A stretch of DNA of 64,000 nucleotides from DLAJ01 sp964655525. Its GTDB lineage: Bacteria > Bacillota > Clostridia > Lachnospirales > Lachnospiraceae. Location: positions 1-64,000 of the forward strand of contig CAZZNE010000017.1 in assembly GCA_964655525.1 (NCBI GenBank), in the 5' to 3' direction. The notes under the pieces were generated by a model that was not told where the DNA came from, made no database searches, and worked only from the letters and a program-made list of their open reading frames with translations. Made by a program: the position numbers and the translations under genes. This document shows, one piece after another, positions 51,237 through 60,062 of this stretch (its first letter is position 1; every line of letters begins with the position of its first letter).

Positions 51237-52208
51237 TTATCCCAATCTTTTCACCGGTCTGATATATTTCCAATACCGCATAGGATCGTGAAAAAAGTAC
51301 ATGATCCTTCCTTCAGACGTATCCAACTGATACCCATTCGCCGCATAGTCGAAAGATGCCATTGCTTTCTCCATCTTTTCCTCTACGCCGCAGTTTTGAT
51401 TCCCATAATCAAATGGTCCATGTTCAAAAACAATATACTCCCCCTCAGGCACATCCATCATCAGCATTTGCGGCGGTACTTCCCCTTGATAATCTATCGG
51501 AAGTCTGATGCCGTAACATTCCGCAAGCGGAATTCCCCAGCTGCAGATCCGACCTGCCGGCTCGTTTAGATAGCCCATGATCTGACCGCTTCCGCTGTTC
51601 GCCTCAGTTCCGCCCACATCATCCAATTTTCCCTTGATGCTGTCGAGCAGACCGCAGATCGTTTCGCAATCCTGTCCCGGTATGAGATTTTGCTTCTGCC
51701 AAAAGTCCCAGTATCCGATGCTTTCATAATTTTTGATATGCAGAAACTTATGAGCCGGAATGGTAACGGCATAGATTTTCACGTCCTCCACAGGCTCCTC
51801 CGCCCCCATTTTCCCGCTTCCTACCAAATAGCTGTCGAACGGTTTGATCATCGTACGAAGCACAACAGGAACCGGGTGCTGCCGATACTTGCACGGCGTC
51901 ATTCCATAAGCCCCCTTAAATGCACGGGAAAACGCTTCATATGAGGAAAAACCATAATTCAATGCAATTTCCAACAAACTGCATTGCGTATCCCGCACTT
52001 CTTTTAACGCGAACGCTAACCTTCTGTACCGTAGATAATTCTTGAATTGCATTCCTGATATTTCTTTGAATTTCCTCGAAGTATGAAATTCCGAATATCC
52101 TAACTTCCGAGAAAGATTTTTGAGTATCAACGTTTCGTCATCCCGATTTTTAATACATACATCAATTTCTTCGATCATATCTTGAATTTGTTTCTGCCAT
52201 TCGTGCAT
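51237..52208 (-). CDS. AraC-family regulator with GyrI-like effector domain
   Basis: A 323-residue regulator. Residues 5-110 are the AraC/XylS double helix-turn-helix placed at the N-terminus (ISGMQFKNYLRYRRLAFALKEV; second HTH IALNYGFSSYEAFSRAFKGAYGMTP). Residues 125-320 look like the GyrI/Rob-type small-molecule binding domain (VEDVKIYAVTIPAHKFLHI ... PEGEYIVFEHGPFDYG). The Rob/SoxS-with-GyrI layout often regulates drug or stress responses. It is divergent from the ABC-F gene at 52683, but the attenuator there already explains induction. GGAGG precedes the ATG. Confidence 0.9.
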   Translation of the reverse strand: MHEWQKQIQDMIEEIDVCIKNRDDETLILKNLSRKLGYSEFHTSRKFKEISGMQFKNYLRYRRLAFALKEVRDTQCSLLEIALNYGFSSYEAFSRAFKGAYGMTPCKYRQHPVPVVLRTMIKPFDSYLVGSGKMGAEEPVEDVKIYAVTIPAHKFLHIKNYESIGYWDFWQKQNLIPGQDCETICGLLDSIKGKLDDVGGTEANSGSGQIMGYLNEPAGRICSWGIPLAECYGIRLPIDYQGEVPPQMLMMDVPEGEYIVFEHGPFDYGNQNCGVEEKMEKAMASFDYAANGYQLDTSEGRIMYFFHDPMRYWKYIRPVKRLG

Positions 52209-52323
52209 ATATCAATTTCCTCCATATGTTTGTTATGTTTATATTATAAACGATGGGAAACTTCTTATCTTGACTTCTCTTGCTGTTTTCCCGTTTTTAA
52301 CAACAAAGCATATATAAAAATTC

Positions 52324-52352
52324 TTGACTTACTATCACCCCTATGATAATAT
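52324..52352 (+). promoter_or_regulatory. Promoter of the leader and second ABC-F gene
   Basis: TTGACT (52324-52329), 17-bp spacer, TAATAT (52347-52352); start near 52359, only about 25 nt before the first leader ORF. Confidence 0.7.
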
Positions 52353-52382
52353 AGCAACATCAAAACGGAAAGGGGTGCGGCA

Positions 52383-52397
52383 ATGTACACAAAGTAA
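52383..52397 (+). CDS. Leader peptide MYTK
   Basis: A four-codon ORF (Met-Tyr-Thr-Lys-stop) with a strong ribosome site (AAAGGGG, about seven bases upstream), right behind the promoter and upstream of an intrinsic terminator. Typical of ribosome-sensing attenuation leaders of ABC-F resistance genes. Confidence 0.55.
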   Translation: MYTK

Positions 52398-52402
52398 TTC
52401 AA

Positions 52403-52435
52403 ATGAACAGAATAGCGAATCGCTTTTGTCCTTAG
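52403..52435 (+). CDS. Possible second leader peptide MNRIANRFCP
   Basis: A ten-codon ORF starting five bases after the MYTK stop, without its own clear ribosome site; translation could follow by re-initiation. Alternatively it is chance. Confidence 0.35.
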   Translation: MNRIANRFCP

Positions 52436-52601
52436 GGATGCTGACTGCATACCGGACTTGTTTTGCTGTTGAAATTTGGATTACTCACTGTCTTATGACA
52501 GTTTATCATTTGTTGCGCTGCTTTTTTATTCTATCGGAATGATATTTTATATCCGCATGTACATTTCCCGGATATTTCTGATATTTGTATGCACGTAATG
52601 G

Positions 52602-52657
52602 ACGGTTCCATTTTCGATATGGCTTGATTCGCTATCGGAAACGGAACCGTTTTTTTA
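52602..52657 (+). terminator. Attenuator terminator upstream of the ABC-F gene
   Basis: Stem ACGGTTCC / GGAACCGT extended inward by TTTTCGATA / TATCGGAAA-type pairing, followed by eight T. It ends 25 bp before the ABC-F start codon, so it must be read through for expression. Alternative hairpins lie upstream at 52487-52502 (ACTGTC/GACAGT) and 52549-52575 (ATATCCG/CGGATAT). Confidence 0.88.
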
Positions 52658-52682
52658 TTGTTTGGAAGCTGGGAGGTGTTTC

Positions 52683-54215
52683 ATGTTAGAGTTAAAAAAT
52701 GTAACGATCAATCTCAAAAATGACGGAAGATCGATAACGGATAATTTTTCCTTTACCTTAAACCGCGGCGAAAAAGCGGTCATCATAGGGGAAGAAGGAA
52801 ACGGAAAATCTACCCTTTTAAAATTTATTTATGACCGGAATCTCATAGAGGATTATTGCAACTGTTCCGGTGACATCATCACAAAAAGTAAAATGGCCTA
52901 TCTCCCGCAAGTCATGGATGAAAGCTACGATACCTTTTCACTGTACGAATTCTTTGAAGCTTCGGAATATTATATGCACATCGATACGCTGGCAAAGCTG
53001 GGATTATCCGTCGAATGGATCCTATCCGATCAGAAGCTTGGCACGCTGTCAGGCGGCGAAAAGGTGAAGGTGCATCTTGCGAAATTACTGATGGAAGAAC
53101 CGGATATTCTGCTTCTTGACGAGCCCACAAATGATCTGGATATTCCCACATTACAGTGGCTGGAATCCTTTATTGCGGATAGCAGGCTGCCCATCCTTTA
53201 CATCTCGCATGACGAGACCCTCATCGAAAACACGGCGAACGTGATCGTGCATATGGAGCAGATTATCCGTAAAACAAAGTGCCGCATTACCGTCTCCCGC
53301 TGTCCTTACCGCGAGTATCTGTCACGCAGGCGCAGTCTGTTCGATCATCAGGAACAGGTAGCAAAAAAACAACGGGAGGATTATGACAAACAAATGGAAC
53401 GATGGCGGAAAATTTATAACCGTGTCGATCATGAACAGACCGTCATTTCCAGACAGGCCCCTGCTGCCGGAAGCGCGCTGAAAAAGAAAATGCACGCGCT
53501 TCTTTCCATGGAAAAACGCTTTGAAAAGGAAAAAGAAAACTTTCAGGATTTCCCGCAGGAAGAGGAAGCCATTCTGGCAAGATTTGACGAATCCATAAAG
53601 CTGCCGACCGGCAAAACGGTGCTTGATTTTTCATTGGACAGATTGTGTATCGGAGAGCGGGTTTTATCCCAAAATCTCCGGCTCTATGTTGCAGGAAACG
53701 AGCATATCGGCATTATCGGAAAAAATGGTGCCGGTAAGTCAACCCTGCTTCATCTCTTATGGAACGAACTGAAGGATCGACAGGACATCATTGCCGCTTT
53801 TATGCCGCAGAATTACGCTGAAGTGCTTGATTTTCATAAAACCCCTGTCCAATATCTCGCAGAAAATTATTCAAAGGCAGAAGTGACAAAAGCCAGAACC
53901 TACATGGGCGGCATGAAATTTACCCATGAAGAAATGACCTGCAAGATCGGCCGTCTCAGTGGCGGGCAAAAAGCAAAGATCCTGTTTCTCGATATGGTCC
54001 TGCGGGGAGCGAATGTGCTGCTGCTTGACGAACCCACCCGAAATTTCAGTCCGCTGTCAAACCCTGCCGTCAGAACCGCACTTCTTCATTTCGGCGGTGC
54101 GGTCATCAGCGTATCCCACGACAGAAAATATCTGTCCGAGGTCTGCGATAAAATCTACGAGCTTCGTGAAGACGGTCTGTTTTCTGTAACAAACATTTCA
54201 TCGAAGCATGAATAA
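52683..54215 (+). CDS. ABC-F protein, probable ribosomal-protection (antibiotic resistance) type
   Basis: A 510-residue protein with two ABC cassettes and no membrane part. Walker A: GEEGNGKSTLL near residue 38 and GKNGAGKSTLL near 350; signatures LSGGEKVKVHLAKLL and LSGGQKAKILFLD; Walker B with DEPTNDLDI in the first and DEPTRNFSPLS in the second half. The linker of about 90 residues between cassettes is charged (KKQREDYDKQMERWRKI) and fits the interdomain arm that reaches the ribosomal peptidyl-transferase centre. Start at ATG 52683 behind GGGAGG. The upstream leader peptide and terminator indicate drug-inducible expression. Which drug is unknown. Confidence 0.88.
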   Translation: MLELKNVTINLKNDGRSITDNFSFTLNRGEKAVIIGEEGNGKSTLLKFIYDRNLIEDYCNCSGDIITKSKMAYLPQVMDESYDTFSLYEFFEASEYYMHIDTLAKLGLSVEWILSDQKLGTLSGGEKVKVHLAKLLMEEPDILLLDEPTNDLDIPTLQWLESFIADSRLPILYISHDETLIENTANVIVHMEQIIRKTKCRITVSRCPYREYLSRRRSLFDHQEQVAKKQREDYDKQMERWRKIYNRVDHEQTVISRQAPAAGSALKKKMHALLSMEKRFEKEKENFQDFPQEEEAILARFDESIKLPTGKTVLDFSLDRLCIGERVLSQNLRLYVAGNEHIGIIGKNGAGKSTLLHLLWNELKDRQDIIAAFMPQNYAEVLDFHKTPVQYLAENYSKAEVTKARTYMGGMKFTHEEMTCKIGRLSGGQKAKILFLDMVLRGANVLLLDEPTRNFSPLSNPAVRTALLHFGGAVISVSHDRKYLSEVCDKIYELREDGLFSVTNISSKHE

Positions 54216-54231
54216 GATATAAAAACTGTCT

Positions 54232-54266
54232 CAGGGATTTTCCATACACTGTGTGGAAAATCTCTG
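54232..54266 (-). terminator. Hairpin between ABC-F and Lhr genes, likely terminator of the helicase gene
   Basis: Inverted repeat with arms around GATTTTCCA / TGGAAAATC; on the minus strand it is followed by AGACAGTTTTT. Confidence 0.55.
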
Positions 54267-54292
54267 AAAATCCGGGTGATTCCTCCTCCGCC

Positions 54293-57200
54293 TCACCGAT
54301 ATAATACATAATCCTGTATTTCCCTTACGAATCCGCACTGCTCAAACACGTACGCCGCCTCCTTAGGATACTCCTTTACCACAATCCGGCTTCGTCCCGC
54401 AAAGATTCTTCCCCTGCGGAATTCCTCTACAAACAAAAGCAATACCTCCGCAAGTCCTTCCGCGTCAAAAACACTGCACGATTTTCCCTGTTTCTCAAAA
54501 ACGACAACGGGCTCTCCGCGCCGCAGCGCCACCACGCTCCCGCCCACATTTAAAAATGCCCTGCCCTTCTCATGCGGCAGCAGCTTGCCCCACGGCTGCA
54601 ACGGGTCCGCGGCGCTGACCCAGACCGTCTCCGTGAGCGGATGTGAAAGCAGCGCCGTCACACTCGCAAAATCCTTGGCCCGGATAAACTGCGCGCCGGA
54701 AAGGCCGCGCACAAAATAGCCGCGCCGAACCTCCCCCGTATATTCCGAAACCCGCAGAATGGAGAGGGCTTCCTGCCACGAAAGCCCGAACGCCGCCGCA
54801 GTCTCCCTGCACAGGATCAGATACCTGTCAAAACAGCGCTCCACCTGCTCCTGCACAGTAAGCGGCTTTGTCGGTCTTACCAGTTCAAAACGTCCTGCCT
54901 GCATCAGCTTCCTATGCACGCCGACACGCCTTCTCGCATTCGCTTTCTTTAATTGTTCCTGATTTAAGACATGGCGCACCGGCACAAAACTATCCGCACA
55001 GACGATTCCCTTTTCCACAAGGGAGAGAAGCGTATCATAAATCGGCTCTCCGCCCAATACGCCGCTTAACGACTGTGCGAAGCTCGCTCCCCGCTTTTTC
55101 AGTGCCTCTGCTAAAAGTGCTTCCTGCTTCGTAAGCCGCTCCCACGGGATGTCCGTGTCTTCATCCCAGTCAATCCGATCCGTCCGCTCAAAGCAGATCC
55201 TGCCATTTTCCTCCATACGCCAAAAATAGGCGCCTTCGGAAAGCATCGCATCCAGATACTGTTCCCGATAACCCTTCACGCGCGCAGGAAGAAGCAGTTC
55301 CTCCCACATTGCCGCAGGAAACGAGGTACCCGCAAACAGAGAGACCGCCGTCTGCACACACTCCTCCGGCGGCGCCTGCCTCTGCAGGCGGGACATAAAA
55401 AGTGCGGCGCATGCGGCGGGTTCCACGGTCGCGATTTCCTCACGCCGGTTCTTAACCGTTTTGTTTCTTGCGCGCTGGTAAAGCACGGCATGATAATAAT
55501 ACGCATCATGCAGGACGACATCCCCGCGGCCACGCAGCTCATCAAGTAGTTTTTCCGCCTCCTGAGCGCTCCATCCGTAACGTGCAGCAACCTGTCCGGC
55601 GCTTGAGGCGCCGCGGTAGCGTAACATCCGGCGTACGATCTGTAATGCGGACTCGCGCCTAATCCCGGCAGCTGCCGCATCGCGGTCACCTCCGCCGATC
55701 GGCTCATCTTCGCGACACATCTCTCCCGTCCCACCTCCGCCGATCGGTTCATCTTCGCGACACATCTCTCCCGTCCCACCTCCGCCGATCGGTTCATCTT
55801 CGCGACACATCTCTCCCGTCTCACTCTCGCCTGCTTCACATTCAGATTCCGCAAGCGCTTCCCGATAGGTCTCCACATGCTCCGCCGCAATCCAAAGCCC
55901 CTGCTCCAAATAGCAGACACGCCCCTCTTTCTCCAGCTTTTCAAACCATTCGACAGGCACGTCCAGTTCCCCGGCGATCAGATCACCCTCTGTCATGAGA
56001 AGGGTATGCAGCTGCTTTTCATCCTGCGGAAGCTTTTCCTTCGCCTGCACAGCGGCCAGCTCCTCCTCGCCCGGTCGAAGCAGCTTCTCCTGTCGTTTTA
56101 ATACCTCCTGCAATTCTTCCCTGACCGCCTCATGAATCCCGTGCGGCGTCGGCGCATAGTCATACATGACATTGGCCTCCTCCGCCCACTGCAGGGGCAG
56201 CGACATCGGAGACGCAGTCTCCGTCTCAACCTCGCGCACAAGGATTTCCCCCGACTGAATCTGATCAAGCAGTTCGATCACGCCTTCCACGTCCCAAAAC
56301 TGCTCCATGCATTCCCGCCTTGTCTCCACGATCAGCGGATGCTGCTTTTCCCGCACGACCGATTGAAACAGCTCCGCACTTTTTAAGCGCTGCATCCAAA
56401 GCGGCTGTCTTGATTTACCGCGTACGCCCATCATCAACGCCCTGCCGCAGTTATAGCGAAACGCCATATTAAACACGGGAGTAGACGGCAGAAGCGCCGA
56501 AAGCATCTCCCTTACATTGGTGGGCGAGATCCGGTAAAGCAGCCCCTCCGGCAACGGTTTCTGCCCATAAGAATAGAGCAAAAAACCATCCTCGTCATCC
56601 ACATTGCCCACGCTCTCATTCATTTCCCGCTCCGCCTGCCCTGCCGCAAGCAGGGAAAGCGGCGCATTCACCCGCCGTCCGAACACCGAATGCACCATGA
56701 GCTGTGCCTTACCCGATCGGTCATAAAAGCGCTCCACGATTACGGTCTTGTCGCTCGGCAGGGAGCCCGTCGCCGCCATCTGCCGCTGTAAGTATCCCTC
56801 CGAAAGCGCAGCGGCAGCCTCATCCAGCCCAAGTTCCGAAAGTGCGCCGAGCAGCTTATGATCCTCCTCCGCCTCCTGCAAGGAACGAAAGATTTTCCCG
56901 AACGCGATCCCTGTTTCTTTATCCCTTCCCTTGATCTCTCCGTGCCAAAAAGGAACACGCGCACCCTCCGTCTCAGCCTGACGCACCGTCACCGTGTCCC
57001 TGCTGATATGAATGACTCTCCATGCGAATGCGCCGAGCAGAAACCGATCCCCAAGCTGTGTCTCGTAGACAAATTCCTCATCCGCCTCGCCGATCTTGAT
57101 CCCGTCCTCGGTCCGAACCGTGTAAAGTCCTTTATCCGGAATCGTCCCGCCTGCCGAAACGGCAAGCATCCTGCTGTACGCGTCTCCCTCCACCGTCTCG

Positions 57201-58594
57201 TGGATTCTGTCATACAAAAGCCGCGGACGCACAGGAATATCTCTTTGATGCTCATAATCCCCCGCCAGCATGGCGAGCACACCGCATACATCCTCTTTTG
57301 TCACATGGCGGAAAGACCATGCGCGCGGCAGGATTTCCATCACCTCGTCCACCTGATAGCTCCCTGTCACCGCCATGGAGACCAAATGCTGCGCAAGCAC
57401 ATCCAGACAGCCCTCCGGCGGATTCATCCGCTCCACCTTACGCTCATTGGTAAGCTTTGCCGTCATGCCGCACAACACGCATTCCGCTGCCGTTCTGGGA
57501 AACAAATACATCACGCTTGTCCGATTCGGGTTATGTCCCGCTCGTCCCAGCCGCTGCATCGCGCCGGAAATCGTTCTCGGACAGCCTACCTGAAGCACCC
57601 TGTCAATCTCCCCGACATCAATGCCAAGCTCCATCGAAGACGTCGCGCACAGCAGCCGCAATTCTCCGTCCCGCAGCGCCTGCTCCGTCTCGGCACGCTG
57701 CTCCTTGGACAAACTTCCGTGATGAACACGCGCAAAATTCTCTCCGCCTATCAAGTTTACATAATACGCCAGCTTCTCTGCATAACGCCTCCCCTCCACA
57801 AAGGCGATCACGCTGCGCTGGCCCTGACAATACTGATAGACCAGTTCGGACAAATCCTTCCAAACCGGATCTGTTCTTTTTTTCGCCGTATCCATATAGG
57901 GACCCAATATGTCAAGCCGTATCTCTTTGTGCATGGGAGGTGCCGCAATAAACACCGGCTCCGGCGCAAGATACTCCGCCGCCATATCAAGCGGCGAGAT
58001 CGTCGCAGAAAGCCCGATGCGCTGTAAGTTTCTTTGACAAAGCAAATCCAGCCTTGCCAGCGACAGCATCAGATGCGCGCCGCGTTTCGTGTCGATCAGC
58101 GCATGAAGCTCGTCCACAATGACCGCGCGCGCCGTGCAGAGAACGCTTTGCCCGCTCTTACTTGTAAGCATGAGATAGAGCGACTCCGGCGTAGTGATCA
58201 AAATATGGGGCGGCTTACGCACCATTCGCCGCCGTTCCCCCTGCTCCGTGTCCCCGGTGCGGATACCGACCGTGACAAGCTCCTCCCCGCCGATACCGGC
58301 AAGCGGCTTCTTTAAGTTCTCCCGAATATCCGCAGCAAGCGATTTGAGTGGGGAAATATAAATGAGCTGCAGCTCCTGCTTCAGATTTCCCTCTAGCGCC
58401 TGTTTTTTAAGTCTGTCTAAAAAAACAAGGAACGCGGAAAGTGTTTTCCCCGTTCCGGTCGGCGCGGACACAAGCACATGCTTCCCCTCCGCGATCGCAC
58501 CCCACGACTGCTCCTGCACGAGCGTAGGCGCGCCGAGCGTCTCGCGAAACCAAGCCGCCGTTTCCGGCTCAAATAGTGTCAAACAATCCTCCAT
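54293..58594 (-). CDS. lhr: Lhr-type DEAD/DEAH-box helicase (large)
   Basis: A 1433-residue SF2 helicase. Motif I VSAPTGTGKTLSAF near residue 40, DEAH-type motif II as VDELHALI near 167, motif III GLSATISP, motif VI QRLGRAGHNPNR near 355. A winged-helix and Lhr core (to about 850) follow, then a linker with three 15-residue repeats (about 925-970), and a C-terminal region of 450 residues with winged-helix segments (YRGASSAGQVAARYGWSAQEAEKLL) as in Lhr-CTD. Lhr proteins act in DNA repair in mycobacteria and E. coli. The gene stands alone; AAAGGA precedes the ATG. Confidence 0.92.
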   Translation of the reverse strand: MEDCLTLFEPETAAWFRETLGAPTLVQEQSWGAIAEGKHVLVSAPTGTGKTLSAFLVFLDRLKKQALEGNLKQELQLIYISPLKSLAADIRENLKKPLAGIGGEELVTVGIRTGDTEQGERRRMVRKPPHILITTPESLYLMLTSKSGQSVLCTARAVIVDELHALIDTKRGAHLMLSLARLDLLCQRNLQRIGLSATISPLDMAAEYLAPEPVFIAAPPMHKEIRLDILGPYMDTAKKRTDPVWKDLSELVYQYCQGQRSVIAFVEGRRYAEKLAYYVNLIGGENFARVHHGSLSKEQRAETEQALRDGELRLLCATSSMELGIDVGEIDRVLQVGCPRTISGAMQRLGRAGHNPNRTSVMYLFPRTAAECVLCGMTAKLTNERKVERMNPPEGCLDVLAQHLVSMAVTGSYQVDEVMEILPRAWSFRHVTKEDVCGVLAMLAGDYEHQRDIPVRPRLLYDRIHETVEGDAYSRMLAVSAGGTIPDKGLYTVRTEDGIKIGEADEEFVYETQLGDRFLLGAFAWRVIHISRDTVTVRQAETEGARVPFWHGEIKGRDKETGIAFGKIFRSLQEAEEDHKLLGALSELGLDEAAAALSEGYLQRQMAATGSLPSDKTVIVERFYDRSGKAQLMVHSVFGRRVNAPLSLLAAGQAEREMNESVGNVDDEDGFLLYSYGQKPLPEGLLYRISPTNVREMLSALLPSTPVFNMAFRYNCGRALMMGVRGKSRQPLWMQRLKSAELFQSVVREKQHPLIVETRRECMEQFWDVEGVIELLDQIQSGEILVREVETETASPMSLPLQWAEEANVMYDYAPTPHGIHEAVREELQEVLKRQEKLLRPGEEELAAVQAKEKLPQDEKQLHTLLMTEGDLIAGELDVPVEWFEKLEKEGRVCYLEQGLWIAAEHVETYREALAESECEAGESETGEMCREDEPIGGGGTGEMCREDEPIGGGGTGEMCREDEPIGGGDRDAAAAGIRRESALQIVRRMLRYRGASSAGQVAARYGWSAQEAEKLLDELRGRGDVVLHDAYYYHAVLYQRARNKTVKNRREEIATVEPAACAALFMSRLQRQAPPEECVQTAVSLFAGTSFPAAMWEELLLPARVKGYREQYLDAMLSEGAYFWRMEENGRICFERTDRIDWDEDTDIPWERLTKQEALLAEALKKRGASFAQSLSGVLGGEPIYDTLLSLVEKGIVCADSFVPVRHVLNQEQLKKANARRRVGVHRKLMQAGRFELVRPTKPLTVQEQVERCFDRYLILCRETAAAFGLSWQEALSILRVSEYTGEVRRGYFVRGLSGAQFIRAKDFASVTALLSHPLTETVWVSAADPLQPWGKLLPHEKGRAFLNVGGSVVALRRGEPVVVFEKQGKSCSVFDAEGLAEVLLLFVEEFRRGRIFAGRSRIVVKEYPKEAAYVFEQCGFVREIQDYVLYR
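55686..55820 (-). repeat. Three 45-bp tandem repeats inside the Lhr gene
   Basis: Three contiguous, nearly identical 45-bp units encode G(T/E)GEMCREDEPIGGG-type 15-mers in an acidic interdomain linker. The frame is kept whatever the copy number. Confidence 0.95.
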
Positions 58595-58774
58595 GCCGTT
58601 TATGTCCTTTCTTTTTTATCTGAAAAGCCTACTGCCTGCGCAGTTCTACCCGCTATCATAAAAATTTTTACATTTGGCAAAACTGCGGTATCCCCTTAAA
58701 ATATGGAATAGAAAGAATTAGCTACATTGTATCATGCCCGCCCATATAATTCTATTTAAAATCAATTATAAATT

Positions 58775-59254
58775 TTATAAAAAATATTTATCAAAAACCT
58801 TGTATAAAACAATACATAAACCCATTGGCAGACCAAATAATACTCCGCCTATTAATATTCCCACAGCCAACTGAGGTACAGAAAAGCAATTTGACAAAAA
58901 ATAATTTCTTAATCCAAAAACCGAATTAACAAGAAACAGTGTTCCACTTATCAAACCCGGAGATACTTTTCTGTCTTTGATTGTATAAAAAAAGTGATCC
59001 CCAAAATTGATCAATCCCCATATCAGAATACCCAAACCAAAGCATGTAAGTTTATCATTGAATAAATATAAAAATACTGATAAAAGGAGCATTGGATAAT
59101 AGATGAATAAATTGTTTGCCATCCAATGTCCATGTGTCATATGATAAGGCAACCATTTATGTTCATACATCCATTTAGGAAAATCTCCGATGGCCTCCTC
59201 AAATAAGTGAAATGGTAAGTAAATTACCAAATTAAAAATAATAAAGTTCATCAT
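58775..59254 (-). CDS. HXXEE-domain membrane protein
   Basis: A 159-residue protein with four to five hydrophobic helices. The HXXEE motif is HLFEE at residues 16-20, with further family-like histidines (HMTHGHWMANN, GDHFFY). The HXXEE family is of unknown function and is suggested to be a membrane enzyme. Its start overlaps the PadR stop by 4 bp, so both are co-translated. The region is clearly more A+T-rich than its neighbours. Confidence 0.85.
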   Translation of the reverse strand: MMNFIIFNLVIYLPFHLFEEAIGDFPKWMYEHKWLPYHMTHGHWMANNLFIYYPMLLLSVFLYLFNDKLTCFGLGILIWGLINFGDHFFYTIKDRKVSPGLISGTLFLVNSVFGLRNYFLSNCFSVPQLAVGILIGGVLFGLPMGLCIVLYKVFDKYFL

Positions 59255-59793
59255 ATTCCTTTTTCTCCTGTCATTTTCCCAAAATTTTTTTCAAAGTTTT
59301 CTTCCCATTTTTCCAGTGTTTCCAACAGCATAAACTGTTGTTCTAATATAGTCCGTCCAAATAAGGGAATATCTTTATGCTTAGGCAGTTGTTCCATAAG
59401 TTGCATTTTGGTGTTTTGAATACTGTTTTTTATGTTCATAATACATTCATTTGCCATATTTTCATCAATCAATGCCATATTTACAATAACAGCATTAAAA
59501 TCCAAAAAAACCCTGGTTTCAGCTAATGAAAATTTAATCATCCATTCTCTAAAGATTTCTTTTCCCTTAGGCGTTATTGTATACAATGTTTTTTCGGGCA
59601 TATTTCCGTTCTTAATGGTTTCACTAACAACATATCCCTTTGCTTCATATTGAACCACTTTTTTATAAACAGTAAAGGAACCGATTTTAATCCACCTAGA
59701 CAAGTTTCTGGCTTCAATCTGCTTTTGTAAATCATATGCACTTTTAGGACTTTGACATAATGAACCTAAAATAATCAAATCAATCGTAGACAT
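59251..59793 (-). CDS. PadR-family transcriptional regulator
   Basis: A 180-residue PadR regulator with an N-terminal winged helix (IDLIILGSLCQSPKSAYDLQKQIE ... YTITPKGKEIFREWM, given in part) and a C-terminal helical dimerisation domain (PadR-C, ENMANECIMNIKNSIQNTKM). GGGAGG six bases before the ATG at 59793; the adjacent ATG at 59796 is possible. A 17-bp palindrome over its own -10 box suggests autorepression. It controls itself and the HXXEE gene as one operon. PadR repressors commonly respond to phenolic acids or drugs; the ligand here is unknown. Confidence 0.92.
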   Translation of the reverse strand: MSTIDLIILGSLCQSPKSAYDLQKQIEARNLSRWIKIGSFTVYKKVVQYEAKGYVVSETIKNGNMPEKTLYTITPKGKEIFREWMIKFSLAETRVFLDFNAVIVNMALIDENMANECIMNIKNSIQNTKMQLMEQLPKHKDIPLFGRTILEQQFMLLETLEKWEENFEKNFGKMTGEKGI

Positions 59794-59824
59794 CATCCAC
59801 CTCCCAAATTGCTGTATAAACTAG

Positions 59825-59858
59825 TACTGTATTATACAGTAATTTGGGAATTTGTCAA
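59825..59858 (-). promoter_or_regulatory. PadR promoter with palindromic operator
   Basis: Minus strand TTGACA (59853-59858), 16-bp spacer, TATAAT (59831-59836). The -10 lies inside the perfect palindrome TACTGTAT-T-ATACAGTA (59825-59841). A further half site (GTATAAAC side) is at about 59813. Confidence 0.82.
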
Positions 59859-60062
59859 GTTTTGCTTCATACTTATATCAAAATTATTAACAATACCGCG
59901 TTTTCTCACTATTTCACTTCTTGCATTATATTGAAAGAACAAGAGCGTTTTGTTTTATAATGTAAAAACACCATTAAGAAAAGCCCTGCAATGTACAGAG
60001 CCTTTCTTACTTTTGATTAACCGTTAATCAGCATAACCCACTTTACTGACAATTCATTCCGC

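Noticed and set aside
55276..55944. 222-codon minus-strand ORF in another frame of the Lhr gene
   Set aside because: Openness comes from the 45-bp repeats and high GC; the Lhr frame has the conserved motifs.
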